From Bacteroides sp. UBA1317 (GTDB taxonomy: Bacteria > Bacteroidota > Bacteroidia > Bacteroidales > Bacteroidaceae), in the NCBI GenBank assembly GCA_002307035.1, contig DBTL01000060.1, positions 1 to 19,837 on the forward strand: a DNA stretch of 19,837 nucleotides, in the 5' to 3' direction. The first letter of the stretch is position 1. Each line of letters opens with the position of its first letter. The notes below the pieces were generated by a model, which saw only the letters and a list, made by a program, of their open reading frames with translations, was not told the DNA's origin and did not search any database. Shown here one piece after another: positions 1 through 9,266 of the stretch. The position numbers and the translations under genes are program-made.

Positions 1-1624
1 CACAGAAGTGATGACGGTAAATGGTGAATATAGGTCGGGAGTGAAAGATAGCATGGATATAAATAGTACGTTGGAGCACTTTCCATTGCGTATAGCCAAC
101 ATGTTTGTTCCTGATCAGGTGGTTGCTTTTTCAGGAGATTTGGATGGCAATCTTCATTTATCCGGTCAATCGGCCAAACCTTTGATGAACGGAGAACTGA
201 TGCTTGATAGTGTTTCGGTGTTTGCCCGACAAGCAGGTGCTCGTTATTGGTTGGATAATCGTCCGGTGAAAATAGTGAATAGCCGTATGGAGTTTGATAA
301 ATTTGCGATCTCTACTACGAGTAAGAATCCGTTTACCATAGATGGTTATGTCGACTTTAAAGAATTGAGTACTCCAACTGCCAACCTTTCGATGAAAGCT
401 AATAATTATACTTTGCTTGATGCCCCGCGTACAAATGAAAGTTTGATTTATGGCAAACTGTTTGTTGATTTGGATGCGACGATCAGGGGGCCTTTGAATG
501 CTCTTGTGATGAGAGGAAATATGAATGTTCGGGGCAATACGAATGTCACGTATGTCTTGAGGGATTCTCCACTTACTGTGCAGGATCGTTTGGGAGACTT
601 GGTAACCTTTACTTCATTTAACGATACGCTTTCGCAAAAGAAAGAAGAGGAACCGACGATTTCTTTGGGAGGGCTTGATATGCTGGTGACATTACATATT
701 GATCCGGCAGTTCGTCTAAAGGCTGATTTGAGCCCGGATCGTAGTAGTCGTGTGGAGTTAGAGGGAGGCGGAGATCTATCTTTGCAGTATTCTCCGCATG
801 GAGATTTGAGACTTTCAGGACGCTATACACTTTCCGGAGGAATTCTGAAATATGCCTTACCCGTCATTCCCTTAAAGGAATTTGCTGTTAATGATGGTAG
901 TTATGTGGAATGGACGGGAAACCCCATGGATCCTAATCTTAGCTTGAAGGCGACAGAGCGTGTGCGGGCTTCCGTATCGGGAAGTGATGGTTCATCTCGC
1001 ATGGTGAATTTTGATATTTCGATTGCTGTGAAGAATCAAATGGAAAATTTATCGTTAGTATTTGATTTGGAAGCACCTGAAGATGCAGATGCCCAAACTG
1101 AGATCTCAGCCATGTCGGCCGAAGAACGAAGTAAACAAGCAATAGCGATGTTGGCTACGGGCATTTATCTGGCCAATTCGGGGACAGATAAAAATGGGGG
1201 ACTTAATATGGGCGCTGCATTAAATAACGTTCTGCAAAATCAGATAGCCAATGTGGCCGGTGCTGCTCTGAAAACGGTGAATATTTCTTTCGCCATGGAA
1301 AACTATGACAATACAGATGTGGGAGGAAAGCGTACGGATTACAATTTCCGGTATGCTCAAAGATTCTTTAATGACCGTTTTCAAGTTGTATTAGGGGGGA
1401 CAATCTCTACCGGAGAGAATGCAGACGAAACCCAATCATTCATTGATAATGTATCGTTGGAATATCGCTTGGATGCTTCCGGGACACGCTATGTACGTAT
1501 TTTCCATGATAAAAATTACGAGAGTGTTTTTGAAGGTGAAATAACGGAAACAGGCGTGGGTATCGTGTTGCGTAAAAAAATGAATCGTCTCGGAGAACTC
1601 TTTATTTTCAGACGGAAAAAATAG
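1..1624 (+). CDS. tamB: TamB, translocation and assembly module (C-terminal part, 5' end outside window)
   Basis: About 540 C-terminal codons are visible; the frame is open to the left edge (frame starting at base 2), so the GTG/ATG at bases 8-13 are internal and not the start. The protein is rich in short alternating hydrophobic/polar strands with Gly and Asn/Asp turns, as expected for the long beta-taco that shields lipid or barrel substrates across the periplasm. The last 350 or so residues match the conserved TamB C-terminal domain (DUF490), ending in a basic segment with GVGIVLRKKMNRLGELFIF just before the stop. Family members are inner-membrane anchored, span the periplasm and contact an Omp85 protein, and the next gene encodes exactly such a barrel. 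The pair is probably co-transcribed. Full-length TamB proteins are well over 1,000 residues, so more than half is missing here only because of the window edge, not because of a mutation. Confidence 0.92.
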   Translation, partial: TEVMTVNGEYRSGVKDSMDINSTLEHFPLRIANMFVPDQVVAFSGDLDGNLHLSGQSAKPLMNGELMLDSVSVFARQAGARYWLDNRPVKIVNSRMEFDKFAISTTSKNPFTIDGYVDFKELSTPTANLSMKANNYTLLDAPRTNESLIYGKLFVDLDATIRGPLNALVMRGNMNVRGNTNVTYVLRDSPLTVQDRLGDLVTFTSFNDTLSQKKEEEPTISLGGLDMLVTLHIDPAVRLKADLSPDRSSRVELEGGGDLSLQYSPHGDLRLSGRYTLSGGILKYALPVIPLKEFAVNDGSYVEWTGNPMDPNLSLKATERVRASVSGSDGSSRMVNFDISIAVKNQMENLSLVFDLEAPEDADAQTEISAMSAEERSKQAIAMLATGIYLANSGTDKNGGLNMGAALNNVLQNQIANVAGAALKTVNISFAMENYDNTDVGGKRTDYNFRYAQRFFNDRFQVVLGGTISTGENADETQSFIDNVSLEYRLDASGTRYVRIFHDKNYESVFEGEITETGVGIVLRKKMNRLGELFIFRRKK

Positions 1625-1681
1625 CCTTTAAATAATTGTTTGATGAATATTGAAATGATAAATAAACATATCGATTTGCAA

Positions 1682-4015
1682 ATGAAAAGCTGGAGGCTGA
1701 GTGGGAAGAAGAAGTGGACATTGCTTGTTCACTGCATCTCTCTGTTGTGCCTGTTGACTGCTTGCTCCACCACTCGCAATTTGCCTAAAGGCGAGGTGCT
1801 GTACACAGGACAAAAGAAAATGGAAATTAAGAATGAAGCTAAAGATAGAGCCGGTGAGGAAACGATGACTGAACTGAGCGCAGCACTTTCCACTCCACCC
1901 AATAATTCAATTCTAGGTAGCTCAACTTTGCGCTTTCCATTGCCTTATGGGTTGTGGATATACAATGCTTTTGTGAATCACCAAAAGGGGATGGGCAAAT
2001 GGATTTTTAAAGCTCTTGCAGGCAAGCCGGTTTTAATTTCAACTGTTAATCCGGCTATTCATGCAAAAGCAGGCACAAACTTGTTGCACGACTATGGCTT
2101 TTTCAATGGCACTGTGGGTTATAAAATACTTCCTGATACAAAGAACCCCAAAAAGGCGAAGATCCAATATTTGGTAGACATGAAGAATCCGTATCTGATT
2201 GATACGATTATGTATGAACGCTTTTCTGCTGATTTGCTTAAGACTCTGCAAGCAGGGGAACAAAGAACTCTCTTGCATAAAGACAGGCAATTCAATGTAA
2301 TAACACTCGACGAGGAGCGTACCAGATTAAGCACTTTACTTCGCAATAGAGGATATTACTATTATCGTCCCGATTATTTTAGCTTTTTAGCGGATACTAC
2401 ATTGGTTTCGGGTAAGGTTGCGATGAAAATCGTTCCTAAATCCGGCCTGCCTAAAGAGGCTTTGAGGCGTTGGAGCATTGGTAATGTTTCTGTTCGATTG
2501 TATGGAGTCAATGGCGAAGTACCCGACGATTCTCTGGTGTATAAGGGCTTATCAATCTATTATCGTGACAAGTTACAGGTTCGGCCTGCTGTGCTTTATA
2601 AGCAACTTCGATTTCAACCAGCTCAGACATACTCTTATATCAGGCATACTCGTACGCAGGAAAGAATGACTCAGCTTGGCATGTTTCGGTATGTGGAGAT
2701 GAACTATGCGCCTCGGGATAGCACCGATACTTGCGATGTGATGAATGTGGAAATCAAAACAGCTTACGATTTACCGCTTGACGGAGAGTTGAACTTGAAT
2801 GTTACAACTAAAAGTAATGATCAGACGGGTCCCGGAGCTTCATTAAGCGTAACGAAACGTAATCTGTTTGGTGGTGGCGAAAATCTTACGTTAGGGGTGA
2901 GGGGATCGTATGAATGGCAAACGGGTTCACAAGCCGGGCAAAACAGTTCACTTATGAACTCTTATGAATTGGGCGTTTCGGCATCTTTGGCTATTCCGAA
3001 AATCCTTTTTCCCAGACTCGGTAAGAAGGATTATGACTTTCCGGCAAGTACTACATTCAATGTTTATGCAACTCAGCTGAATCGGGCGAAGTATTTTAAT
3101 ATATTGTCTTTTGGCGGGGATGTAACTTATGTATTTAAACCGACAAGAGTTAGCAAACATACGGTTGTGCCGTTTAAGTTAACATTTAATGTTTTGAGAG
3201 ATACGACTGCTCTGTTTAATACTATTGCTAGTGAGAATCGTGCTTTATATTTGAGTTTGAGCAATCAGTTCATCCCATCGATGAGTTACACCTATACGTA
3301 TGATAATATTGCTCGGAGAAATATGAGGAATAGGCTCTGGTGGGAGACAACAGTCACATCTGCCGGAAATATAACGTCTTGTATTTATCGACTCTTTGGA
3401 CGAGATTTTGGAGAACAAAAAGACTTGTTGGGAGCATCTTTTGCTCAGTTCCTTAAGCTAAACTCTGAAGTGAGGTATACCTGGAAAATTGACAAAAACC
3501 AATCATTGGCTACTCGTTTGGCCGGAGGAGTCATCTATTCATACGGTAATTCAGACGTAGCGCCTTACAGTGAACAATTTTATGTGGGAGGTGCAAATAG
3601 CATTCGTGCTTTTACTGTTCGCAGTATAGGCCCGGGTAGTTATCAGCCTGCCAGTGATAGCAAATATTCTTATATTGATCAAACCGGAGATATTAAGTTT
3701 GAGGCAAATGTAGAATATAGATTCAGAATAATACAGGATTTGCATGGAGCGATTTTCCTTGATGCCGGCAATGTGTGGTTGCTGAGAGATGATGCCGATC
3801 GTCCCGGAGCAAAGTTTGGATTGAAAGGGTTGACAGATGAAATAGCGTTGGGTACAGGAGCCGGTTTGCGATATGATCTGTCGTTCTTGGTTATTCGTTT
3901 AGATTGCGGAGTGGGCATCCATGTACCTTATCAGACATCGCGTAAAGGATATTATAATATTCCGAACTTCAAAGATGGACTTGGTTGGCACCTTGCCATA
4001 GGCTATCCGTTCTAA
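1682..4015 (+). CDS. tamL: TamL-type lipoprotein Omp85 (BamA/TamA family outer-membrane barrel)
   Basis: This is an outer-membrane beta-barrel of the Omp85 superfamily, about 777 residues from the chosen start. The N terminus has basic residues, a hydrophobic core and the lipobox LLTAC with Cys28, so it is predicted to be lipidated. This is a feature of the Bacteroidota TamA variant called TamL and is absent from classical TamA. Residues about 30-365 should hold POTRA-like domains; about 370-777 form the barrel. The substrate-loop motif is present as SIRAF near residues 640-644 (VRGF in BamA), and the chain ends in Phe, the usual barrel end. I chose the ATG at 1682 because it gives a 27-residue signal peptide. 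In-frame ATGs at 1643 and 1655 would lengthen it to 40 or more. No acidic surface-export signal follows the Cys. It lies just downstream of tamB, supporting a joint role in outer-membrane homeostasis. BamA itself is less likely because of the lipobox and the tamB neighbour. Confidence 0.88.
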   Translation: MKSWRLSGKKKWTLLVHCISLLCLLTACSTTRNLPKGEVLYTGQKKMEIKNEAKDRAGEETMTELSAALSTPPNNSILGSSTLRFPLPYGLWIYNAFVNHQKGMGKWIFKALAGKPVLISTVNPAIHAKAGTNLLHDYGFFNGTVGYKILPDTKNPKKAKIQYLVDMKNPYLIDTIMYERFSADLLKTLQAGEQRTLLHKDRQFNVITLDEERTRLSTLLRNRGYYYYRPDYFSFLADTTLVSGKVAMKIVPKSGLPKEALRRWSIGNVSVRLYGVNGEVPDDSLVYKGLSIYYRDKLQVRPAVLYKQLRFQPAQTYSYIRHTRTQERMTQLGMFRYVEMNYAPRDSTDTCDVMNVEIKTAYDLPLDGELNLNVTTKSNDQTGPGASLSVTKRNLFGGGENLTLGVRGSYEWQTGSQAGQNSSLMNSYELGVSASLAIPKILFPRLGKKDYDFPASTTFNVYATQLNRAKYFNILSFGGDVTYVFKPTRVSKHTVVPFKLTFNVLRDTTALFNTIASENRALYLSLSNQFIPSMSYTYTYDNIARRNMRNRLWWETTVTSAGNITSCIYRLFGRDFGEQKDLLGASFAQFLKLNSEVRYTWKIDKNQSLATRLAGGVIYSYGNSDVAPYSEQFYVGGANSIRAFTVRSIGPGSYQPASDSKYSYIDQTGDIKFEANVEYRFRIIQDLHGAIFLDAGNVWLLRDDADRPGAKFGLKGLTDEIALGTGAGLRYDLSFLVIRLDCGVGIHVPYQTSRKGYYNIPNFKDGLGWHLAIGYPF

Positions 4016-4073
4016 ATATGTATTAGCGGAAATAAATGAGCTAAAATTAGACTTCTAAAGAAACTTATTTTTG

Positions 4074-4081
4074 TACTTTTG
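4074..4081 (+). promoter_or_regulatory. Bacteroides -7 promoter element for the nucleotidyltransferase
   Basis: TACTTTTG matches the Bacteroides sigma-70-type -7 consensus TAnnTTTG. It lies 48 bases before the ATG at 4130 in a 114-base gap, with only a weak TTAG (4047-4050) near the expected -33 position. The gap has no hairpin-plus-T terminator for tamL that I can see. The match is by eye. Confidence 0.55.
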
Positions 4082-4129
4082 CGGACAATTGGAATCTAAA
4101 CAATTAATCTTTAATATAATAAGGTACGT

Positions 4130-5032
4130 ATGAAACCAACATTATTTGTGCTTGCTGCCGGCATGGGCAGTCGTTATGGGGGACTCAAACAACTTGATGG
4201 GCTTGGTCCTAACGGTGAAACTATTATGGATTACTCTATTTTTGATGCTATCCGTGGGGGATTTGGTAAAGTCGTTTTTGTTATCCGCAAAGACTTTGAA
4301 CAAGATTTTAGAAATAAGATTTTGAGTAAATATGAAAATCACATACCGGTAGAATTGGTGTTTCAGGCATTGGACTCTCTTCCTTCGGGCTTTGCTTGTC
4401 CGGCTGATCGGGTAAAACCTTGGGGAACCAATCATGCGGTACTCATGGGTAAGGATGTTATTCAAGAACCTTTTGCAGTGATCAATGCGGATGACTTCTA
4501 TGGCCGTGATAGCTTTGCTGTTCTTGGAAAGGCTTTAGCTGAGATGAATGGCAAAGTGAATGATTATTGCATGGTTGGTTATCGTGTGGGTAATACTCTT
4601 TCTGAGAGCGGTTCGGTGGCTCGTGGTGTTTGTGAAACAAATGCCGAAGGTTATCTTACTACGGTTGTGGAACGTACTGCGATAGAGCGTATAGACGGCA
4701 AAGTTTCGTTTACGGATGAAAATGCTCAACTGGTTACTATTGCTGATAACACACCGGTATCAATGAATATGTGGGGTTTTACTCCCGATTATTTTAAGTA
4801 TTCAGAAGACTACTTTGTAGAATTCTTGAAAGAAAACATGGGAAATCTAAAATCTGAATATTTTATTCCGCTTATGGTGAACAAGCTTATAAATGACGGT
4901 ACAGCTCGTGTTAAGGTTCTTGACACCACATCTAAATGGTTTGGTGTTACGTATGCTGAAGATCGCCAAGGAGTGGTAGATAAGATACAGTCGCTGGTGG
5001 ACGCAGGAGATTATCCGGCTAAGTTATTTTGA
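4130..5032 (+). CDS. Sugar-nucleotide-type nucleotidyltransferase, substrate unknown
   Basis: A 300-residue single-domain protein of the NTP-transferase family (GT-A-like Rossmann fold) that joins an NTP to a sugar phosphate and releases pyrophosphate. The NTP-binding loop is at residues 8-21, LAAGMGSRYGGLKQ, with the glycine-rich turn, Arg15 and Lys20. A PWGTNHAV segment (97-104) corresponds to the base/sugar loop of GlmU/GalU-like enzymes. NADD at 119-122 should supply the metal-binding aspartate. Length fits a stand-alone catalytic domain; there is no left-handed-helix acyltransferase extension as in GlmU. It has its own promoter element and a terminator and no sugar-pathway neighbours, so the sugar and the nucleotide cannot be inferred from context. 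UDP-sugar, dTDP-sugar or MurNAc-1-phosphate activation are all open. The family call is secure, the exact reaction is not. Confidence 0.85.
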   Translation: MKPTLFVLAAGMGSRYGGLKQLDGLGPNGETIMDYSIFDAIRGGFGKVVFVIRKDFEQDFRNKILSKYENHIPVELVFQALDSLPSGFACPADRVKPWGTNHAVLMGKDVIQEPFAVINADDFYGRDSFAVLGKALAEMNGKVNDYCMVGYRVGNTLSESGSVARGVCETNAEGYLTTVVERTAIERIDGKVSFTDENAQLVTIADNTPVSMNMWGFTPDYFKYSEDYFVEFLKENMGNLKSEYFIPLMVNKLINDGTARVKVLDTTSKWFGVTYAEDRQGVVDKIQSLVDAGDYPAKLF

Positions 5033-5050
5033 TTGGATGGAATTAATACA

Positions 5051-5082
5051 AAGAAGGTTGGCTGATGAAGCTGACCTTTTTT
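5051..5082 (+). terminator. Rho-independent terminator after the nucleotidyltransferase gene
   Basis: A 10-pair stem AAGGTTGGCT / AGCTGACCTT (two G-U pairs) with a 5-base loop GATGA at 5064-5068 runs into a T tract at 5077-5082. It starts about 20 bases after the stop codon, between this gene and the promoter element for the ABC-F gene, so it insulates the two units. Confidence 0.85.
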
Positions 5083-5122
5083 GTTTCTTCAGTTGAAATA
5101 ATATTCTTTACCCTTAATTCAT

Positions 5123-5130
5123 TATCTTTG
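5123..5130 (+). promoter_or_regulatory. -7 promoter element for the ABC-F gene
   Basis: TATCTTTG fits TAnnTTTG and lies 23 bases before the ATG at 5154, downstream of the preceding terminator. No convincing -33 TTTG is found at 19-21 bases upstream; the nearest TTG is at 5093-5095, too far away. The leader would be very short. Confidence 0.5.
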
Positions 5131-5153
5131 CCGCACGAAAAAAGTATAAATCA

Positions 5154-7100
5154 ATGATTTCAATTGAAGGATTAAAAGTGGAATTTAATGCCACACCACT
5201 GTTTGACAATGTCACTTATGTTATAAATAAGAAAGATCGCATAGCCTTAGTCGGCAAAAACGGAGCGGGGAAATCGACCATGCTGAAAATCTTGGCAGGT
5301 CTGCAGAACCCTACGGCAGGAATTATTGCTGTGCCTAAAGATGTGACTATTGGCTATTTGCCTCAGGTGATGATTCTTTCGGACAATCATACGGTAATGG
5401 AAGAGGCCGAACAGGCATTTGAACATATATTTGAATTACAAGCCGGCTTGGAACGAATGAATCAGGAGTTGGCTGATCGCACGGATTACGAATCAGAGAG
5501 CTATCATAAATTGATTGATCGGTTTACGCATGATAATGAACGCTTTCTAATGATGGGTGGAACTAATTTTCAGGCGGAGATAGAGCGGACATTAATGGGG
5601 TTAGGCTTTAGTCGTGATGATTTTAGTCGGCCGACTTCAGAATTTAGCGGTGGTTGGCGTATGCGTATAGAGTTGGCGAAGCTGTTGTTGCGTAGACCGG
5701 ATGTGCTATTACTCGATGAACCGACAAATCACCTTGATATAGAATCAATTCAATGGCTTGAGTCTTTTCTTTCTACCAGAGCCAATGCAGTTGTACTTGT
5801 TAGTCACGACCGTGCCTTTATAAATAATGTAACCACTCGGACTATTGAAATATCGTGTGGACAAATATACGATTATAAAGTTTGTTACGACGACTTTGTC
5901 GTATTGCGCAAAGAACGTAGGGAACAACAACAACGCGCTTATGAAAATCAGCAGAAGCAAATACAAGACACGGAGGATTTTATCGAGCGTTTTCGCTATA
6001 AAGCAACCAAATCGGTGCAGGTTCAGAGTCGCATCAAGCAACTTCAAAAAGTAGAACGAATAGAAATAGATGAAGAAGATAACTCTTCGTTGAGGCTTAA
6101 GTTTCCTCCTGCATCCCGATCGGGCAGCTACCCGATTATCTGCGAAGATGTGAAGAAGCAGTATGGGCAACGTGTGGTGTTCCATGATGTGAATCTTACG
6201 ATCAATCGTGGTGAAAAAGTGGCTTTTGTAGGTAAGAATGGTGAAGGTAAATCTACTCTGGTAAAATGTATTATGAGTGAGATTGATTTTGAAGGCAAAT
6301 TGACTATTGGCCATAATGTGCAGATAGGCTACTTTGCACAAAACCAGGCACAGATGCTTGATGAGACCTGCACGGTTTTCGATACCATTGATAATGTGGC
6401 GGTAGGTGATATCCGCACTAAAATACGTGATATACTGGGTGCTTTTATGTTTGGAGGTGAAGCCTCGGATAAAAAAGTGAAGGTGCTTTCGGGTGGTGAA
6501 CGAAGTAGGTTGGCTATGATAAAACTATTGCTACAGCCGGTCAACTTCCTTATTCTTGACGAGCCGACGAACCATTTGGATATGCGCTCGAAGGATGTGT
6601 TGAAAGATGCTATTCGAGAATTTGATGGCACAGTAATATTAGTGAGCCATGACCGTGATTTTCTTGATGGTCTTGCGACTAAAGTATATGAGTTCGGCGG
6701 AGGCTTGGTGAAAGAACATCTGGGCGGTATTTATGATTTCTTGCAGAGGAAAAAGATGGAGAGTCTGAACGAATTGCAAAAAGCTCCAATGTTGTCTTCG
6801 TCTGCAGCGGCAACGGTTGCTGAACCGACCGCGGCATCAGAAAACAAGCTTTCTTATGAAGCTCAAAAAGAACTTGCTAAGAAATTGAAAAAACAAGAAC
6901 GGTTAGTTGCCGATTGTGAAGCAGAAATAGACCAGATAGAATCGGCCGTTGCTATTTTGGAATCCAGGATGGCGACAACTGTAGGAGCGTCGGATATGGC
7001 CCTTTATGAACAACATCAAAAATTGAAGCAACAGCTTGAACAAACTGTGGAAGAGTGGGAAAAGAGAACTCTGGAGTTGGAAGAAATGAGAACAAACTAA
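5154..7100 (+). CDS. ABC-F family ATPase (two cassettes, C-terminal coiled coil)
   Basis: A 648-residue cytoplasmic ABC-F protein with no membrane segments. Family members bind the ribosomal E site and act in translation or in antibiotic target protection. Cassette 1 has Walker A GKNGAGKST (34-42), signature FSGGW (164-168) and Walker B LLLDEPTNHLD (185-195). A charged linker, about 245-305, with many Arg, Gln and Glu residues corresponds to the P-site tRNA interaction motif. Cassette 2 has Walker A GKNGEGKST (360-368), signature LSGGE (445-449) and Walker B LILDEPTNHLD (466-476). After an Ala/Ser-rich spacer (548-563) comes a predicted coiled coil (566-645), as in Uup/YdiF-type members. Both catalytic glutamates are present, so it should hydrolyse ATP. 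The sequence does not tell whether it is a housekeeping translation factor or a resistance protein. The chromosomal setting with no resistance genes favours housekeeping. Confidence 0.93.
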   Translation: MISIEGLKVEFNATPLFDNVTYVINKKDRIALVGKNGAGKSTMLKILAGLQNPTAGIIAVPKDVTIGYLPQVMILSDNHTVMEEAEQAFEHIFELQAGLERMNQELADRTDYESESYHKLIDRFTHDNERFLMMGGTNFQAEIERTLMGLGFSRDDFSRPTSEFSGGWRMRIELAKLLLRRPDVLLLDEPTNHLDIESIQWLESFLSTRANAVVLVSHDRAFINNVTTRTIEISCGQIYDYKVCYDDFVVLRKERREQQQRAYENQQKQIQDTEDFIERFRYKATKSVQVQSRIKQLQKVERIEIDEEDNSSLRLKFPPASRSGSYPIICEDVKKQYGQRVVFHDVNLTINRGEKVAFVGKNGEGKSTLVKCIMSEIDFEGKLTIGHNVQIGYFAQNQAQMLDETCTVFDTIDNVAVGDIRTKIRDILGAFMFGGEASDKKVKVLSGGERSRLAMIKLLLQPVNFLILDEPTNHLDMRSKDVLKDAIREFDGTVILVSHDRDFLDGLATKVYEFGGGLVKEHLGGIYDFLQRKKMESLNELQKAPMLSSSAAATVAEPTAASENKLSYEAQKELAKKLKKQERLVADCEAEIDQIESAVAILESRMATTVGASDMALYEQHQKLKQQLEQTVEEWEKRTLELEEMRTN

Positions 7101-7201
7101 GGACTGAAACTGTTTTTTATCAAAATGAATTATTAACTATAACGAAAGCTAAGGTTTTAGATGTCACTCATAGGCATTGAGGCGTTGGCGCTATTAGAAA
7201 A

Positions 7202-9235
7202 ATGAAAGCGAAAAATTATTTACCAATTCTTGCATTATGCCTTATGACTACAGGATGCAGCAGCAATAAAGAAGCCACGCTAACGACTGGCATTGATCTT
7301 GCTAACCTTGACACAACGGCTCTTCCGGGAGCTAGTTTTTATCATTTCGCCAATGGAGGATGGATGAAAAAGCATCCACTCACAGATGAATATTCACGTT
7401 TTGGCTCATTTGATATGCTCGCAGAGAATAATCGTAAGCAATTGCGTGAACTTATCGAAGGACTTGCAAAGCAGAAACATGATGCGGGCACTGTTGCGCA
7501 GAAAATCGGAGACTTGTACAACATGGCTCTTGATAGTGTGAGACTAAACAAAGAGGGAATTCTACCGATAAAGGCTGAACTAGAGAAAATTGCATCTTTA
7601 AAGAGCAAAGCTGAGATATACCCGATGATTGCCGAAATGGAGAAGAAAGGGATCTCTCCTTATTTCAATGTATACGTGGGTGCGGATGATATGAACAGTT
7701 CTATGAATATGGTTCACACTTACCAAGGAGGAATAGGTATGGGTGAGCGTGATTATTATTTAGAAAATGATGCGAAAACGAAAGAGATTCGTGAGAAGTA
7801 TCAAGCTCATATAGCTAAGATGTTTCAGCTTGCGGGATACAATGAAGCTGCATCTCAAAAGGCGGTTAAAGCGGTTATGAATATCGAGACTCGTTTAGCC
7901 AAATCATCTCGCTCTCAAGTAGAACTACGTGATCCACATGCAAACTACAATAAGAAATCAATGGAAGAACTTAAAAAAGAGTTTGCTCCTTTTGCTTGGG
8001 ATGAGTTCTTTTCGACTGCTGGTTTGAATAACCTCAAAGAGGTGAATATTGGGCAACCGGGTGCTATAAAAGAGGTGAGTGAGGTGATCAACTCTGTTGC
8101 TTTGGAGGATCAGATCGCTTATTTACAGTGGAATCTGATTAATTCTTCTGCGTCGTATTTGAGTGATGCCTTAGCAAAACAGGATTTTGATTTCTTCGGC
8201 AAAACGATGTCGGGAAAGCAAGAACAACAACCTCGTTGGAAACGTGGCGTGAATACCATTAATGGTTCCTTAGGTGAAGCCGTGGGGCAGATGTATGTGG
8301 AGAAGTATTTTCCTGCAGCTGCTAAAGAACGTATGGTGGCTTTAGTGAAGAACTTGCAAACTTCTTTAGGCGAACGTATTAAAGGATTAAGTTGGATGAG
8401 CGATGCTACGAAGAAGAAAGCGCTTGAAAAGCTCGCTGCTTTTCACGTAAAAATTGGATATCCGGACAAATGGAAAGATTATTCTTCTCTTGAAATAAAG
8501 AATGATTCTTATTGGGCAAACATAGAGAGGGCAAACGGATGGGAACACGCTGAAATGGTTGCTAAAGCCGGGAAGCCTGTAGATAAAGATGAGTGGTTGA
8601 TGACTCCTCAGACGGTAAATGCTTATTATAATCCGACTACTAATGAAATTTGTTTTCCGGCAGGAATTTTGCAATATCCTTTCTTTGATATGAAAGCCGA
8701 TGATGCATTTAATTATGGTGCTATTGGTGTCGTAATCGGACATGAGATGACTCATGGATTTGATGATCAAGGACGTCAATATGATAAAGATGGTAATTTG
8801 AAAGATTGGTGGACTGAAGCAGATGCTAAGAACTTTGAAGCTCGTACTGCCGTTATGGCTAATTTCTTTGACAGCATTCAAGTTGCTCCGGGTGTGCATG
8901 CAAATGGAAAGTTTACGTTAGGTGAAAATATTGCAGATCATGGTGGTCTGCAAGTTTCATATCAGGCATTTGAACATGTTACTGCAAGTGCTCCACTAAA
9001 GAAGGAAAACGGATTTACACCTGAACAGCGTTTCTTCTTAGCTTATGCAAATGTTTGGGCTGGCAATATCAGGCCGGAAGAAATCCTTCGCTTAACTAAA
9101 ATAGACCCGCATTCATTGGGGCAATGGCGCGTTGATGGAGCCTTGCCTCATATTGCTGCTTGGTACGATGCATTCGGCATTACAGAGAAAGATTCTTTAT
9201 TCCTTCCTGTCGAAAAACGAGTGTCTATATGGTAA
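7202..9235 (+). CDS. pepO: M13 family zinc metallopeptidase lipoprotein (PepO/neprilysin-like)
   Basis: A 677-residue zinc endopeptidase. The first 19 residues are a lipoprotein signal ending in MTTGC (Cys19), so it is predicted to be membrane-anchored outside the cytoplasm. The SSNKEA segment after the Cys lacks the acidic cluster that marks surface export in Bacteroidota, which favours a periplasm-facing position. The N-terminal M13 domain spans about 35-420. The catalytic domain has the substrate-binding NAYYN (473-477), zinc motif HEMTH (514-518) and third ligand Glu575 in ENIAD (575-579). The C terminus KRVSIW resembles the conserved basic/Trp end of the family. All catalytic residues are present. 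It follows the ABC-F gene after 101 bases with no obvious promoter and is closed by a strong terminator. Homologues such as Porphyromonas PepO cut small peptides; the natural substrate here is unknown. Confidence 0.93.
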   Translation: MKAKNYLPILALCLMTTGCSSNKEATLTTGIDLANLDTTALPGASFYHFANGGWMKKHPLTDEYSRFGSFDMLAENNRKQLRELIEGLAKQKHDAGTVAQKIGDLYNMALDSVRLNKEGILPIKAELEKIASLKSKAEIYPMIAEMEKKGISPYFNVYVGADDMNSSMNMVHTYQGGIGMGERDYYLENDAKTKEIREKYQAHIAKMFQLAGYNEAASQKAVKAVMNIETRLAKSSRSQVELRDPHANYNKKSMEELKKEFAPFAWDEFFSTAGLNNLKEVNIGQPGAIKEVSEVINSVALEDQIAYLQWNLINSSASYLSDALAKQDFDFFGKTMSGKQEQQPRWKRGVNTINGSLGEAVGQMYVEKYFPAAAKERMVALVKNLQTSLGERIKGLSWMSDATKKKALEKLAAFHVKIGYPDKWKDYSSLEIKNDSYWANIERANGWEHAEMVAKAGKPVDKDEWLMTPQTVNAYYNPTTNEICFPAGILQYPFFDMKADDAFNYGAIGVVIGHEMTHGFDDQGRQYDKDGNLKDWWTEADAKNFEARTAVMANFFDSIQVAPGVHANGKFTLGENIADHGGLQVSYQAFEHVTASAPLKKENGFTPEQRFFLAYANVWAGNIRPEEILRLTKIDPHSLGQWRVDGALPHIAAWYDAFGITEKDSLFLPVEKRVSIW

Positions 9236-9266
9236 TGTTTTGATGTGATATATAGCTAAATACAGT

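Noticed and set aside
5745..6341. 198-codon open frame on the minus strand
   Set aside because: It is antisense to a fully conserved ABC-F protein, has no family resemblance, and is explained by the codon pattern of the real gene.
8387..8899. 170-codon open frame on the minus strand
   Set aside because: It lies inside the M13 peptidase catalytic region, whose zinc motifs are intact in the plus-strand frame; no promoter or homology supports it.
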